Assembly (NCBI RefSeq): GCF_007751715.1
Contig: NZ_CP036292.1
Span: forward strand, 4,533,339-4,597,338
From: Rosistilla oblonga
GTDB taxonomy: Bacteria > Planctomycetota > Planctomycetia > Pirellulales > Pirellulaceae
Length of the DNA: 64,000 bases
Direction of reading: 5' to 3'
Positions 8,042 to 16,142 of the stretch are shown piece by piece (within the stretch, counting starts at the first letter, position 1; the number at the start of each line of letters is the position of its first letter). The translations under genes were made by a program, and so were the position numbers. The notes under the pieces were generated by a model. It ran no database searches. It was not told the DNA's origin and was given only the letters and a program-made list of their open reading frames with translations.

Positions 8042-9895
8042 ATGTCCCTGCCGGCTGATTTTGACGTCCGCGAACGCGTGCGCGAAGCTAACGATATCGT
8101 CGATGTCGTTGGTAGTTCGCTAGAGCTGCGCCGACAGGGGAGTAGTTTTGTCGCTCGCTGTCCCTGGCACGACGACAAAAAGCCCAGTCTGTCGGTCAAT
8201 CCGGTTCGCCAGTCGTGGAAGTGTTGGCCCTGCGATATCGGCGGTGATGTCTTCAGCTTCGTGATGCGCCGCGATGGCGTCAGCTTTCCCGAAGCGCTGA
8301 AAATCCTTGCCGACCGCGCCGGGATCGAGATCCAACGCGGTGGCGCTCCGGTCGAAAAGGGATCGGTCGACGACAAAGCGACGCTGCTGTCGGCGATGAA
8401 ATGGGCCGAGGAGCGGTTCTTCAACTACCTGGAAAAATCGCCCGCCGCCGCTGTCGTCCGCGACTACCTGCAAGAGCGTGGCATCGACGAAGAGAATCGC
8501 GTTCGCTTTCGCATTGGCTTTGCGCCCGACCAGTGGGACTGGTTGTTAGGCGCCGCACTGGACGCAGGTTTCAGCCCGCAGATTTTGCAAGCTGTCGGCC
8601 TCGCTCTGGCTCGCAATTCCGGCAGCGGTCACTACGACTTCTTCCGCGGACGGTTGATGTTCCCGATCTACGATCTGCAGGACCGCCCGATCGCTTTTGG
8701 TGGCCGCCACGTCCCGATGATCGGCGATCAATCGGGAGGCAAATACATCAACACTTCGGAGACCAAACTGTTCTCCAAAAGTCAGCATCTTTACGCGCTG
8801 AACATGGCCCGCCAACCGATGCAGCGGCAGCGGCAAGCCCTTGTCATGGAAGGCTACACCGATGTGATCGCCGCTCGCCAACACGGCATCGAAACGGCGG
8901 TCGCCTGCTTGGGCGTTGCGGTCGGCGAGAGCCACGTTCGGCTACTGAAGCGATTTGTCGACCAGATCGTGTTGGTCCTCGATGGCGATGCCGCCGGGCA
9001 ACGCCGCGCCGATGAAGTGGTTGAATTGTTTGTCGCCGCCGACGTCGACATGCGCGTCATGACGCTGCCCAAAGGCCAGGATCCTGCCGACTATTTGAAC
9101 GAACATGGCGCCGACGCGTTTAAGGCGTTGGTCGCTCAGGCTCCCGATGCGATCGATCATAAACTGAGCCGCGCCACCGACGGGGTCGACCTCGTCCGCG
9201 ATACGCACGCCGCCTCGGCTGCGCTCGATTCGATGCTTCGCCTGGTCGCCAAATCGCCTCAGAACGGCAACACGCTGCGGACCGAACAAACGGTGATGCG
9301 ATTATCGCGGACCTTCGGTTTGCCCGCCGACACGCTGCAGCGACGGATCGAAGAACACCGCAGCGATCCACGGCAAAACCGCGCCTTCAAACGCCAACCC
9401 GAACCCGCGGCGCCGCCACCTCCCGTGCGACGCCAGCCGATCACTGGGATCGATCGCGAACTGTTTGAACTGATGATCGAGAAGGCGGATCTTGTCCCGC
9501 AGGCGCTCGAATCGATCGAGCCGCGGTGGTTGGCGACCGACACCGCGCGAGCCCTTATGACGGTCTACGAGGACCTGGAACTGGGCGGCCACGAACTCGA
9601 TTTCCAGAACGTATTGTTGGCCGTCGAAGACGCTCACCTGAAAGGCGTGTTGGTCAATTTCCAGCAGTCGGTCGACGACAAAGCGGCGACCGTCAACGCA
9701 CCTGCGGAAGAGCGGATGCAAGCGGTGATCGATCGCTTTCGCGGCACCGAACTCGCTCAGCAGCGACAACAGACGCTGTTGGATCTCGAATCGAGCCGGC
9801 TGGATGACGACGAAGAGATGGAGCTGTTGAAGCAGTTGTTCGCTCAAGAGCGAACGCGGCAGGGTCTGCTGACGCCACCGCCGCCAGAAGAATAA
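8042..9895 (+). CDS. dnaG: DNA primase
   Basis: The 617-residue protein makes RNA primers for Okazaki fragments at the replication fork. The N-terminal CHC2-type zinc ribbon is complete (C40, H43, C61, C64). The central catalytic core contains the Toprim motifs EGYTD (270-274) and DGD (314-316). The C-terminal part (about 440-617, after a proline-rich linker) is the position of the DnaB-helicase-binding domain. An AGGTG element lies about eight bases before the ATG. Length and domain order are normal for DnaG. It follows the receiver protein by 18 bases, an unusual partner because dnaG often sits beside rpoD or rpsU. Confidence 0.96.
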   Translation: MSLPADFDVRERVREANDIVDVVGSSLELRRQGSSFVARCPWHDDKKPSLSVNPVRQSWKCWPCDIGGDVFSFVMRRDGVSFPEALKILADRAGIEIQRGGAPVEKGSVDDKATLLSAMKWAEERFFNYLEKSPAAAVVRDYLQERGIDEENRVRFRIGFAPDQWDWLLGAALDAGFSPQILQAVGLALARNSGSGHYDFFRGRLMFPIYDLQDRPIAFGGRHVPMIGDQSGGKYINTSETKLFSKSQHLYALNMARQPMQRQRQALVMEGYTDVIAARQHGIETAVACLGVAVGESHVRLLKRFVDQIVLVLDGDAAGQRRADEVVELFVAADVDMRVMTLPKGQDPADYLNEHGADAFKALVAQAPDAIDHKLSRATDGVDLVRDTHAASAALDSMLRLVAKSPQNGNTLRTEQTVMRLSRTFGLPADTLQRRIEEHRSDPRQNRAFKRQPEPAAPPPPVRRQPITGIDRELFELMIEKADLVPQALESIEPRWLATDTARALMTVYEDLELGGHELDFQNVLLAVEDAHLKGVLVNFQQSVDDKAATVNAPAEERMQAVIDRFRGTELAQQRQQTLLDLESSRLDDDEEMELLKQLFAQERTRQGLLTPPPPEE

Positions 9896-9898
9896 ACC

Positions 9899-9949
9899 GG
9901 CGGCACGATTCCGTACCGCCGCAGCGGGCTGCATCATCCGCAGCCCCGC
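9899..9949. terminator. two stem-loops between convergent genes
   Basis: Two consecutive inverted repeats lie between the dnaG stop and the stop of the opposite-strand gene at 9968. The first uses GGCGG/CCGCC arms (about 9899-9920) and the second is a bulged stem at 9924-9949. Neither has a strong T run, so they are called as a probable bidirectional transcription barrier rather than a classical intrinsic terminator. Confidence 0.5.
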
Positions 9950-9967
9950 ATTCATTTAATGCCGCGA

Positions 9968-12900
9968 TTAAAAGTGATCGAGGATCGCAACCGGCGTTTC
10001 CGAATCGATCTTTACGGCAAACGGTTCGCTGATCGCATCGCGGCGGACCGCTAGCGTGACGCGATGTTTCCCCTTGCCGAGCTTCAATTCCGCAGCGTTC
10101 CAGGTCGGCGTCGGTTTCCCATCGACCCACATCTTCAGCGCGTCGGTCTTGGGCAGCGCGATCCGAATCGGTTTGTCGTCAAACGATTCGAAGTCGAACC
10201 GGATAAACGAGGTTGGCGGCGCGGTGTGATGCTGCTTGAACTTCGGCAACTCTGCCACCGGCACGCGGCCGTCGACTTGAGTCGTCGTGTTTTCCCAAAC
10301 CAGCACCGGGTTGTCGGTAGCGACCGAATCGACGCTGGTGCGGTTGAGCAGATGGTTCGCCTCGGGCGAATAGACGAGCTTCTGCCATGAACGGACGATC
10401 GGCTCGGTCTTTATCGTGTAGGCCGGGGTCCGTCCTAGTTCGGAAAGGAAGCTGACCAAATGAACCAGTTCGTCGCGAGTCAGCGAATCGACAAGTCCGG
10501 CGGCCATCAACGAACGCCCTTCGCCGACCTGATCGATCGTATCTTGAGGGATCGTCTTTTTGCTGCCGTCGGCCAAGCGAACCGTCAGCGATTCATCGGT
10601 CTCCGATTCGCGAATCCCCTGCACGATCGTTCCGTCTTCGACGACGACGACAACCGAATGGAAGTTCTCTTTGACCTTAGCGTTCGGGTCGATCAGCGAT
10701 TCGATCAGATAATCGATCTGGGCGCTGCCGCCCAAGCTGACAAAGTTGGGACCAACGCGTCCACCAGCCGGTCCGATCGCGTGACAAGCGATGCACTGCA
10801 GTTCGCTGCGTCGGAAGATCGCTTCTCCCTTAGCAGGATCGCCCGATTCGTGGACCGCGGCGGTCAACTGCTGGGTAAGCTCTGCGGACATCTTCCAACT
10901 GGCATCATCCAGTTTGCCCGCTTCGCGAATCGCATCCTCCAACGTCGGATGGTTCCCCGCGGCGCGGACCTCGTGGATCGCCGCACGCGCCGCATCGCTA
11001 GGCAGTTTCACGCCGGCGAGCGTTTGCAGCAATCGCCCAGGTCCGCCCTTGCGACGCAGCGTCCCGCGGATCGCTTGCTCACCCCAAGGCGCTTGATCGC
11101 GCGACGCCATCAATTCCCAAGCCTCTCGTGCCGCTAGGTTGGGGCGAGGTCCAACGAGCGCTTCGATCGCAGCGATCCGCCACGCGGGATCGGCCTGGCC
11201 ATCGTTTGCGATCGCGGTCAGCTTCTTCAACGAAGCCTCCGATGCCAATTGCCCCAAGGTCGCCAGAGCGACTGCGGGCAACGAGTCGCTTGCCTGAGCA
11301 CGCTGAATCGCCGCCAACACGATCGGCTGCAATTCGGCAGCTTTCCACAACCCGATCGCCTTGAGCAACGCTTGCTCGCCCGGCGAATCGGATTCGAGAG
11401 AGGCGTTTTCCGCGAAGGCTTTTAGCAACGCTGGCCCCTGCGATGGCATTACGTTCCGCGTTTCCTTCTGTCGCACGACGGCAGCGATCAGCGCCGCGCG
11501 GTCGGCATCGGAGAACTTCCGCTGGGGATCCAAGATGATCTGCAGAAGATCGTTTAGCGATGCGGCGTCAGCAGCGCTCGCCAACGCGTTCAACAGCGCC
11601 GTCGACCGGGCCGCGTCGATCCCGCCGTTGCGAATCGCCGCGACGATCGGCGCGACCACCGCTGGCGTAGCCGCAGCGCGAATCGCAAACTCCAGCCGCT
11701 CTGGTTTCTGTTGCGTGTCGAAGCTTCCCGCCGCGATCGCTTCGATCCACTGCGACTGCGATTTCCGCAGAGCGCTCCAGAGTGCAAAGTCGATGTTTTC
11801 ATCGAGCGGTTGATCGAGCGCCGACAGTGCGATCGCTGCGGCTTCGGCCGTTCCGATCTCGCCCAACGCACCAACTGCTTCCAGCCGAACTTGCGGATTT
11901 GGATCGGCGACAGCTTTCTTTAGCCATGAGAGCGCGTCGGGCAGCTCCTCGCGACGCAAGCCGATGTAACGGACCGCAGCGGCGCGGAAGTGCTCGTTGT
12001 CGCAACCGGCAAGCGTCTGCAAAAGCTCCGCGTCGGGGCGATCGAGGCATTCGCGAACCCACATCGCTTCGAACTGGCGATTCAGTCGAACCGCGTCGTC
12101 ACTCGCCTCGCCCAGCCACTGGGCCAGCGATTCGAGCACTTGGTCGGAGTTGCGCGTCTTGAGCTCCTGACGCGCGAATTGCCGCAGCCACAACGCAGGG
12201 CTTTCCAACAGACTGATCAGCGCTGGATCGGAGAGCTCGCCGGTCGGCGTGGGCTTCATCAGCGGCGAGTTCTTGAACGTCAGACGCCAGATCCGCCCGT
12301 GGCCGCGATCGCGGCGGTCGTCGCGGAAATCGACTTCGCCGTGCTGGATGATCGGGTTGTACCAATCGGCGATGTAGATCGCGCCGTCGGGGCCCATCCG
12401 CGCGTCGATCGGACGAAACGCGACGTGTTGGCTGACGATCAACTCCGGCTGCTGTCGCGAATTGTAACCGCTCCCCTGCGGGCGAACGGTGAACCGGCAG
12501 ACGCGATGGCCGCGGAAGTCGTTGGTAACCAGATCGCCGTGCCAGTCGGCTGGGATATGCGTCCCCGAAAGGACTTCCAAACCGCAGTGCTTGGGGCTGC
12601 CGGGGTTAAGCCCGTGCAAGTGCCGCACCGCGCCGGGGCTGGTCATAAACACAGCTCCCGGAAAGACGTAGTTGATCCCTTCGACGCCAGCGCCGTCGGT
12701 GGCGAACGATTGCCCATAGGCGTCAAACACATGCCCCCACGGATTGACCAAGCCTTTGCACATCACCTCCAACGACTGCGTCTCGGGGCGATATCGCCAG
12801 ATCCCACCGCCGTTGAGATGCCGAGTGCCGTAAGGCGTTTCGACATGGCTGTGGATGTAGATCGATTGGTTCATGTAGAGGCAACCGTCGGGGCCCCACC

Positions 12901-13414
12901 GCAGCGTGTGCAGCAGATGGTGCGTGTCCTCGGTGCCAAACCCGCTCAAGACGACTCGCCGCTGATCCGCTCGCCCATCCCCATCGGTATCGCTCAGATG
13001 AATCAGTTCGGTGCTGTTGGCCACATAGACTCCACCATCACCGGGCAGGACCCCGGTTGGGATCAACAGATCGTCGGCGAAGACCTGGCTTTGATCGGCG
13101 ACGCCATCGCCCGTCGTGTCTTGCAGAACGATGATCTTGTCGGTCGCCGGGGCCCCCGGTTCGATCTGCGGATAGACTTCGCTGCTGGCGACCCACAGCC
13201 GGCCATCGCTGTCGAAGTTCATCTGGATCGGCTTCTTGATCATCGGGTCCGACGCAAACAGATTGATCTCGATCTGAGGATCCAACTGCATCGCCGCCAT
13301 CTCCGCTTGCGGGTCCGGCTTCGGAATGTCGGTAAGTTCGCGTTGTGCCCATACGCTTGGCGCAGAAAACCCAGCCAGCAGGAAGGGAAGAAGAATGCGA
13401 GAATTGCGGATCAC
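9968..13414 (-). CDS. PVC-type haem-binding CxxCH / beta-propeller / HEAT protein
   Basis: The 1148-residue protein is exported: a signal peptide (ending near SVWAQ) follows a GTG start at 13414, with AGGA about nine bases upstream. The first ~400 residues match the Pirellula/Verrucomicrobium membrane-bound dehydrogenase N-terminal domain, a propeller of the glucose/sorbosone dehydrogenase kind with DTDGDGRAD calcium-loop motifs. A middle section (about 400-830) is HEAT-like helical repeats. A c-type cytochrome motif CIACH is at 874-878 with a typical planctomycete haem-binding domain around it. A C-terminal beta domain follows. The substrate is unknown; a periplasmic redox enzyme acting on a sugar or polysaccharide is the usual inference. 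It has its own divergent promoter at 13475-13504. Confidence 0.88.
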   Translation of the reverse strand: MIRNSRILLPFLLAGFSAPSVWAQRELTDIPKPDPQAEMAAMQLDPQIEINLFASDPMIKKPIQMNFDSDGRLWVASSEVYPQIEPGAPATDKIIVLQDTTGDGVADQSQVFADDLLIPTGVLPGDGGVYVANSTELIHLSDTDGDGRADQRRVVLSGFGTEDTHHLLHTLRWGPDGCLYMNQSIYIHSHVETPYGTRHLNGGGIWRYRPETQSLEVMCKGLVNPWGHVFDAYGQSFATDGAGVEGINYVFPGAVFMTSPGAVRHLHGLNPGSPKHCGLEVLSGTHIPADWHGDLVTNDFRGHRVCRFTVRPQGSGYNSRQQPELIVSQHVAFRPIDARMGPDGAIYIADWYNPIIQHGEVDFRDDRRDRGHGRIWRLTFKNSPLMKPTPTGELSDPALISLLESPALWLRQFARQELKTRNSDQVLESLAQWLGEASDDAVRLNRQFEAMWVRECLDRPDAELLQTLAGCDNEHFRAAAVRYIGLRREELPDALSWLKKAVADPNPQVRLEAVGALGEIGTAEAAAIALSALDQPLDENIDFALWSALRKSQSQWIEAIAAGSFDTQQKPERLEFAIRAAATPAVVAPIVAAIRNGGIDAARSTALLNALASAADAASLNDLLQIILDPQRKFSDADRAALIAAVVRQKETRNVMPSQGPALLKAFAENASLESDSPGEQALLKAIGLWKAAELQPIVLAAIQRAQASDSLPAVALATLGQLASEASLKKLTAIANDGQADPAWRIAAIEALVGPRPNLAAREAWELMASRDQAPWGEQAIRGTLRRKGGPGRLLQTLAGVKLPSDAARAAIHEVRAAGNHPTLEDAIREAGKLDDASWKMSAELTQQLTAAVHESGDPAKGEAIFRRSELQCIACHAIGPAGGRVGPNFVSLGGSAQIDYLIESLIDPNAKVKENFHSVVVVVEDGTIVQGIRESETDESLTVRLADGSKKTIPQDTIDQVGEGRSLMAAGLVDSLTRDELVHLVSFLSELGRTPAYTIKTEPIVRSWQKLVYSPEANHLLNRTSVDSVATDNPVLVWENTTTQVDGRVPVAELPKFKQHHTAPPTSFIRFDFESFDDKPIRIALPKTDALKMWVDGKPTPTWNAAELKLGKGKHRVTLAVRRDAISEPFAVKIDSETPVAILDHF

Positions 13415-13474
13415 GGAGAGCTTTCCTGTCAACAGAGGTGGAAGGTTGGGGTTGGGGGGATTGGGAGAAAGCCA

Positions 13475-13504
13475 ATTATAAGTCAATTCGAGATTGTGTG
13501 TTAC
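13475..13504 (-). promoter_or_regulatory. candidate promoter of the haem/HEAT protein gene
   Basis: A perfect TATAAT is present on the minus strand (13480-13475), with GTAACA 18 bases upstream (13504-13499). It predicts a leader of about 55 bases before the GTG at 13414. Confidence 0.5.
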
Positions 13505-13519
13505 GATAGGCCCCGCTGT

Positions 13520-13548
13520 TTGACCCAGGATGGTTGGGCGCTTAGCAT
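13520..13548 (+). promoter_or_regulatory. candidate promoter of the hydrolase-fold gene
   Basis: TTGACC (13520-13525) is followed after exactly 17 bases by TAGCAT (13543-13548). It points toward the gene starting at 13613 and lies back to back with the opposite-strand promoter at 13475-13504. Confidence 0.45.
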
Positions 13549-13612
13549 TAGAACAGACCAAAGGATTCTTATCTTAAAATTTCAGGAAGCGATTTCAGGC
13601 TGGAAACCCCTC

Positions 13613-14728
13613 ATGAAACAACATCCCCGCGCAATCACGTTGGCCAGCGACTCAACCCTCAAAACGACCATCGGATTACGGGTCTTCTTGATCATGTGTT
13701 GCGTTGCGGCGATGTCGGTAGCGGCTTGGGGACAGGGACCCGCTTTCGATCCCCTGGCACCTGGCAACCGCAGACCGATGCCGACTCCGCAGCAGCCCAA
13801 TACGCCGCCGGCACGTCCGGCTCAAGCCGCCCCAACGGGCCGCCCTGTCGCGTCGGTTCCGCCCAAGACAACCCGCCCGAACACTTCGAATAAACGGAAG
13901 AAGATCCCCGAGGAACTGAAGCCGCGGTTAGAAAAGATCACGACCAAAGATGGTGTCCAACTGCAGATCGGTTATTTCCCTTCGGACAAAGGAAAAAAAG
14001 CACCTACCGTGCTGCTGGTCCACGAGTGGTCGGGGCAAACCAGTCCTTACGTTCCGTTGGCATTTAAACTGCAAGCCGAAGGGTGTGCCGTGGCGCTGCT
14101 GGATATCCGCGGCCACGGTCGCAGCCGCGTGATGGGCCCCGATGGGAAACCTATCGAAGTCGACCGCGCCACGAAACGAGATCTCGAAGCGGTTGTCGCG
14201 CTGGATATGGAAGCTGCCAAGAAGTTCCTTCGCACCGAAAACGACGCGGAGAAACTGAACCTCAACGCGTTGGCAGTGATCGGGATCGAAGAGGGATCGC
14301 TGCTGGCACTCAACTGGGCGATGATGGATTGGAATTGGCCATCGATCGGAACCAAAAAGCAGGGTCAAGACGTCAAGGCGTTGGTGCTGGTTTCGCCGAT
14401 CAAATCGGTCAACGGCGTCAGCGGCGACATGGCCACTCGCCATCCTGCGATCAGCCGCCTGCCGGTGATGATCGTCTCGGGCAGTTCGATCAGCGAAAAC
14501 TCCGAAGCGAACCGCTTATCGAAGCTGTTCGAGCGAGCTCGCGTGACCGGCAAATACAACAACGCTCAGCCGTTGCCCGTCAAAGCGATGCGAGTGCGAG
14601 CGAATCTGTCGGGCGTCGACTTGATCCTGCGTGGTCCGGGAGTCGTCGATGGGATCGCCAGCTTCGTCAAAGAAAACCTTGTCGACAACATGGACGTCCT
14701 GCCTTGGGTTCAACGCAACGACGACTGA
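13613..14728 (+). CDS. exported alpha/beta-hydrolase-fold protein lacking nucleophile serine
   Basis: The 371-residue protein has a signal/anchor segment (about 18-40), a Pro-rich low-complexity stretch (45-95) and an alpha/beta-hydrolase core. The core shows VHEWSG (136-141) at the oxyanion strand and DIRGHGRS (164-171). The nucleophile elbow, normally GxSxG, reads GIEEG at 224-228, so Glu226 stands where Ser, Cys or Asp would be. It is therefore probably non-hydrolytic or uses another chemistry. The open frame extends far upstream to 11990, but that part is antisense to the haem/HEAT gene; the ATG at 13613, just after a good promoter, fits the signal peptide. The function in the envelope is unknown. 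Confidence 0.8.
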   Translation: MKQHPRAITLASDSTLKTTIGLRVFLIMCCVAAMSVAAWGQGPAFDPLAPGNRRPMPTPQQPNTPPARPAQAAPTGRPVASVPPKTTRPNTSNKRKKIPEELKPRLEKITTKDGVQLQIGYFPSDKGKKAPTVLLVHEWSGQTSPYVPLAFKLQAEGCAVALLDIRGHGRSRVMGPDGKPIEVDRATKRDLEAVVALDMEAAKKFLRTENDAEKLNLNALAVIGIEEGSLLALNWAMMDWNWPSIGTKKQGQDVKALVLVSPIKSVNGVSGDMATRHPAISRLPVMIVSGSSISENSEANRLSKLFERARVTGKYNNAQPLPVKAMRVRANLSGVDLILRGPGVVDGIASFVKENLVDNMDVLPWVQRNDD

Positions 14729-14826
14729 TCGTCGCCGCCGGACCTACCAACCGCGGCCAGCACGGCCGCGAGAGAAAACAGAGCGGATCGATCTGCTGAC
14801 ATCGATCCCGCCACCGCCGAACCGGA

Positions 14827-15828
14827 TCACCAATCGGCTGGTTCAGCCGTCTTGCCTGGTCGCACGACATCGGTCGCCAATCCGACGATTTCCATCATCC
14901 GGATCACCGACCAAGCCATGTCGTATTCCCACCAGCGATGTCCGTGCATCGCAGCCCGAGGGCTGGCGTGGTGGTTGTTGTGCCAGCCTTCTCCGTGGGT
15001 CAACATCGCGATCAACCAGTGGTTACGGCTGTCGTCGCGCGTCTCGTAATTGCGGTATCCGATCACGTGGGTCAGCGAATTGACAGCCCATGTGCCGTGC
15101 AGAACGATCACAACTCGAACCATCACGCCCCAGAAGAACCAGCTAAGGCCCAACTGAACCGCACCGGCGAGCGTTCCGGTCATGAAGTACCCAACCGCCG
15201 AACCGATCAGATAATACAGCAGAGCATGGGTGGCGAAGATCCCAAACCATCGCCATCGCGCTTCCAGCTTCAAGTAGAACGGGTCCCGCAACAGATCGCG
15301 GACGTAGCGTTCGAAGTGGCTGGTCGTGTCGTGGTCGCGGTTTCGGTAGAGCACCCAACCGACGTGCGACCACCAAAAACCGGCTTTCGGCGTGTGCGGA
15401 TCGGGCTGATGATCGCTGTGCTGATGGTGCATGCGGTGGATCGCAACCCAACGGGCGGGACTGTCCTGCAGGTTGCAGATTCCTAAGACTGCTAGGCTGT
15501 GTTCCAGCCACAGCGGGCACTTAAAGCCGCGGTGCGTTAGCAGACGGTGGTAGCAGACGTTGATCCCAATCATGCCGTAGAAAAAGTGGCCGGCGATCGC
15601 GAGCACAAGTCCCGACCACGAGAACAGGTATCCGGCCATCGGCGGGATCGCAACCATCAACGCGGCGACGTGAACCAGCCCGATCACCAACGCGTACGAA
15701 ACCTGCAACTGTGGTGGTTTGGCGGTTTCGGGAATATCGACGCGCGGCGGGCGCCCGGACGCATTCGCCGCGGAGGGATTCGAATCGTCGGATTCCTGAT
15801 CGGGGGCTTCGATCGCTTCGGTAGACAT
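14827..15828 (-). CDS. acyl-CoA/acyl-lipid delta-9-type desaturase
   Basis: The 333-residue integral-membrane enzyme has the stearoyl-CoA-desaturase pattern of histidine boxes: HRLLTH (94-99), HRMHH (131-135) and HNNHH (283-287), with hydrophobic pairs between them. It should introduce a cis double bond into saturated acyl chains using di-iron and electrons from a reductase. The N-terminal 40 residues are polar and variable. The longest frame begins at 15918, but the ATG at 15828 gives normal family length. It is a single gene, and the next gene upstream on the same strand ends in a strong terminator at 16066-16104. Confidence 0.9.
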   Translation of the reverse strand: MSTEAIEAPDQESDDSNPSAANASGRPPRVDIPETAKPPQLQVSYALVIGLVHVAALMVAIPPMAGYLFSWSGLVLAIAGHFFYGMIGINVCYHRLLTHRGFKCPLWLEHSLAVLGICNLQDSPARWVAIHRMHHQHSDHQPDPHTPKAGFWWSHVGWVLYRNRDHDTTSHFERYVRDLLRDPFYLKLEARWRWFGIFATHALLYYLIGSAVGYFMTGTLAGAVQLGLSWFFWGVMVRVVIVLHGTWAVNSLTHVIGYRNYETRDDSRNHWLIAMLTHGEGWHNNHHASPRAAMHGHRWWEYDMAWSVIRMMEIVGLATDVVRPGKTAEPADW

Positions 15829-16065
15829 GATTAGGTCAGGTATTTTAGGGATTAAAGAGGCCTGGTTCGGCCCGCTGCGGTGTAACGCGAGCTTCTGTTG
15901 GGCCGGTTCAGTTGGCATCCTAATACGATCCGGGATCTACGGGTATGCCGAAAATGAAAACGCAAACACGCCAAACTCCCGACTTTGCCAACCCTCACAT
16001 TTTCACAAGGCAACCTCCCCGCGGCAACCCAATCTGACAAATTGCCTCATTGGAATCTGGCAAAC

Positions 16066-16104
16066 AACAAAAAAGGGGGAGTGCGACGCGTGGTCGCACT
16101 CCCC
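16066..16104 (-). terminator. intrinsic terminator of the acidic repeat protein gene
   Basis: On the minus strand a 12-bp perfect GC-rich stem (16104-16093 with 16087-16076) with a 5-base loop is followed by C and six T residues. It sits 38 bases after the stop codon at 16143. Confidence 0.95.
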
Positions 16105-16142
16105 TGCTGATTCATCATTCGTCTGGCATCCCGCCGCGGCGA

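Noticed and set aside
11990-13612. Plus-strand open frame of about 540 codons continuous with the hydrolase gene
   Set aside because: It is antisense to the well-supported haem/HEAT gene, has no domain features and precedes a promoter and signal peptide at 13520-13613. The fusion is an artefact of GC-rich codon bias.
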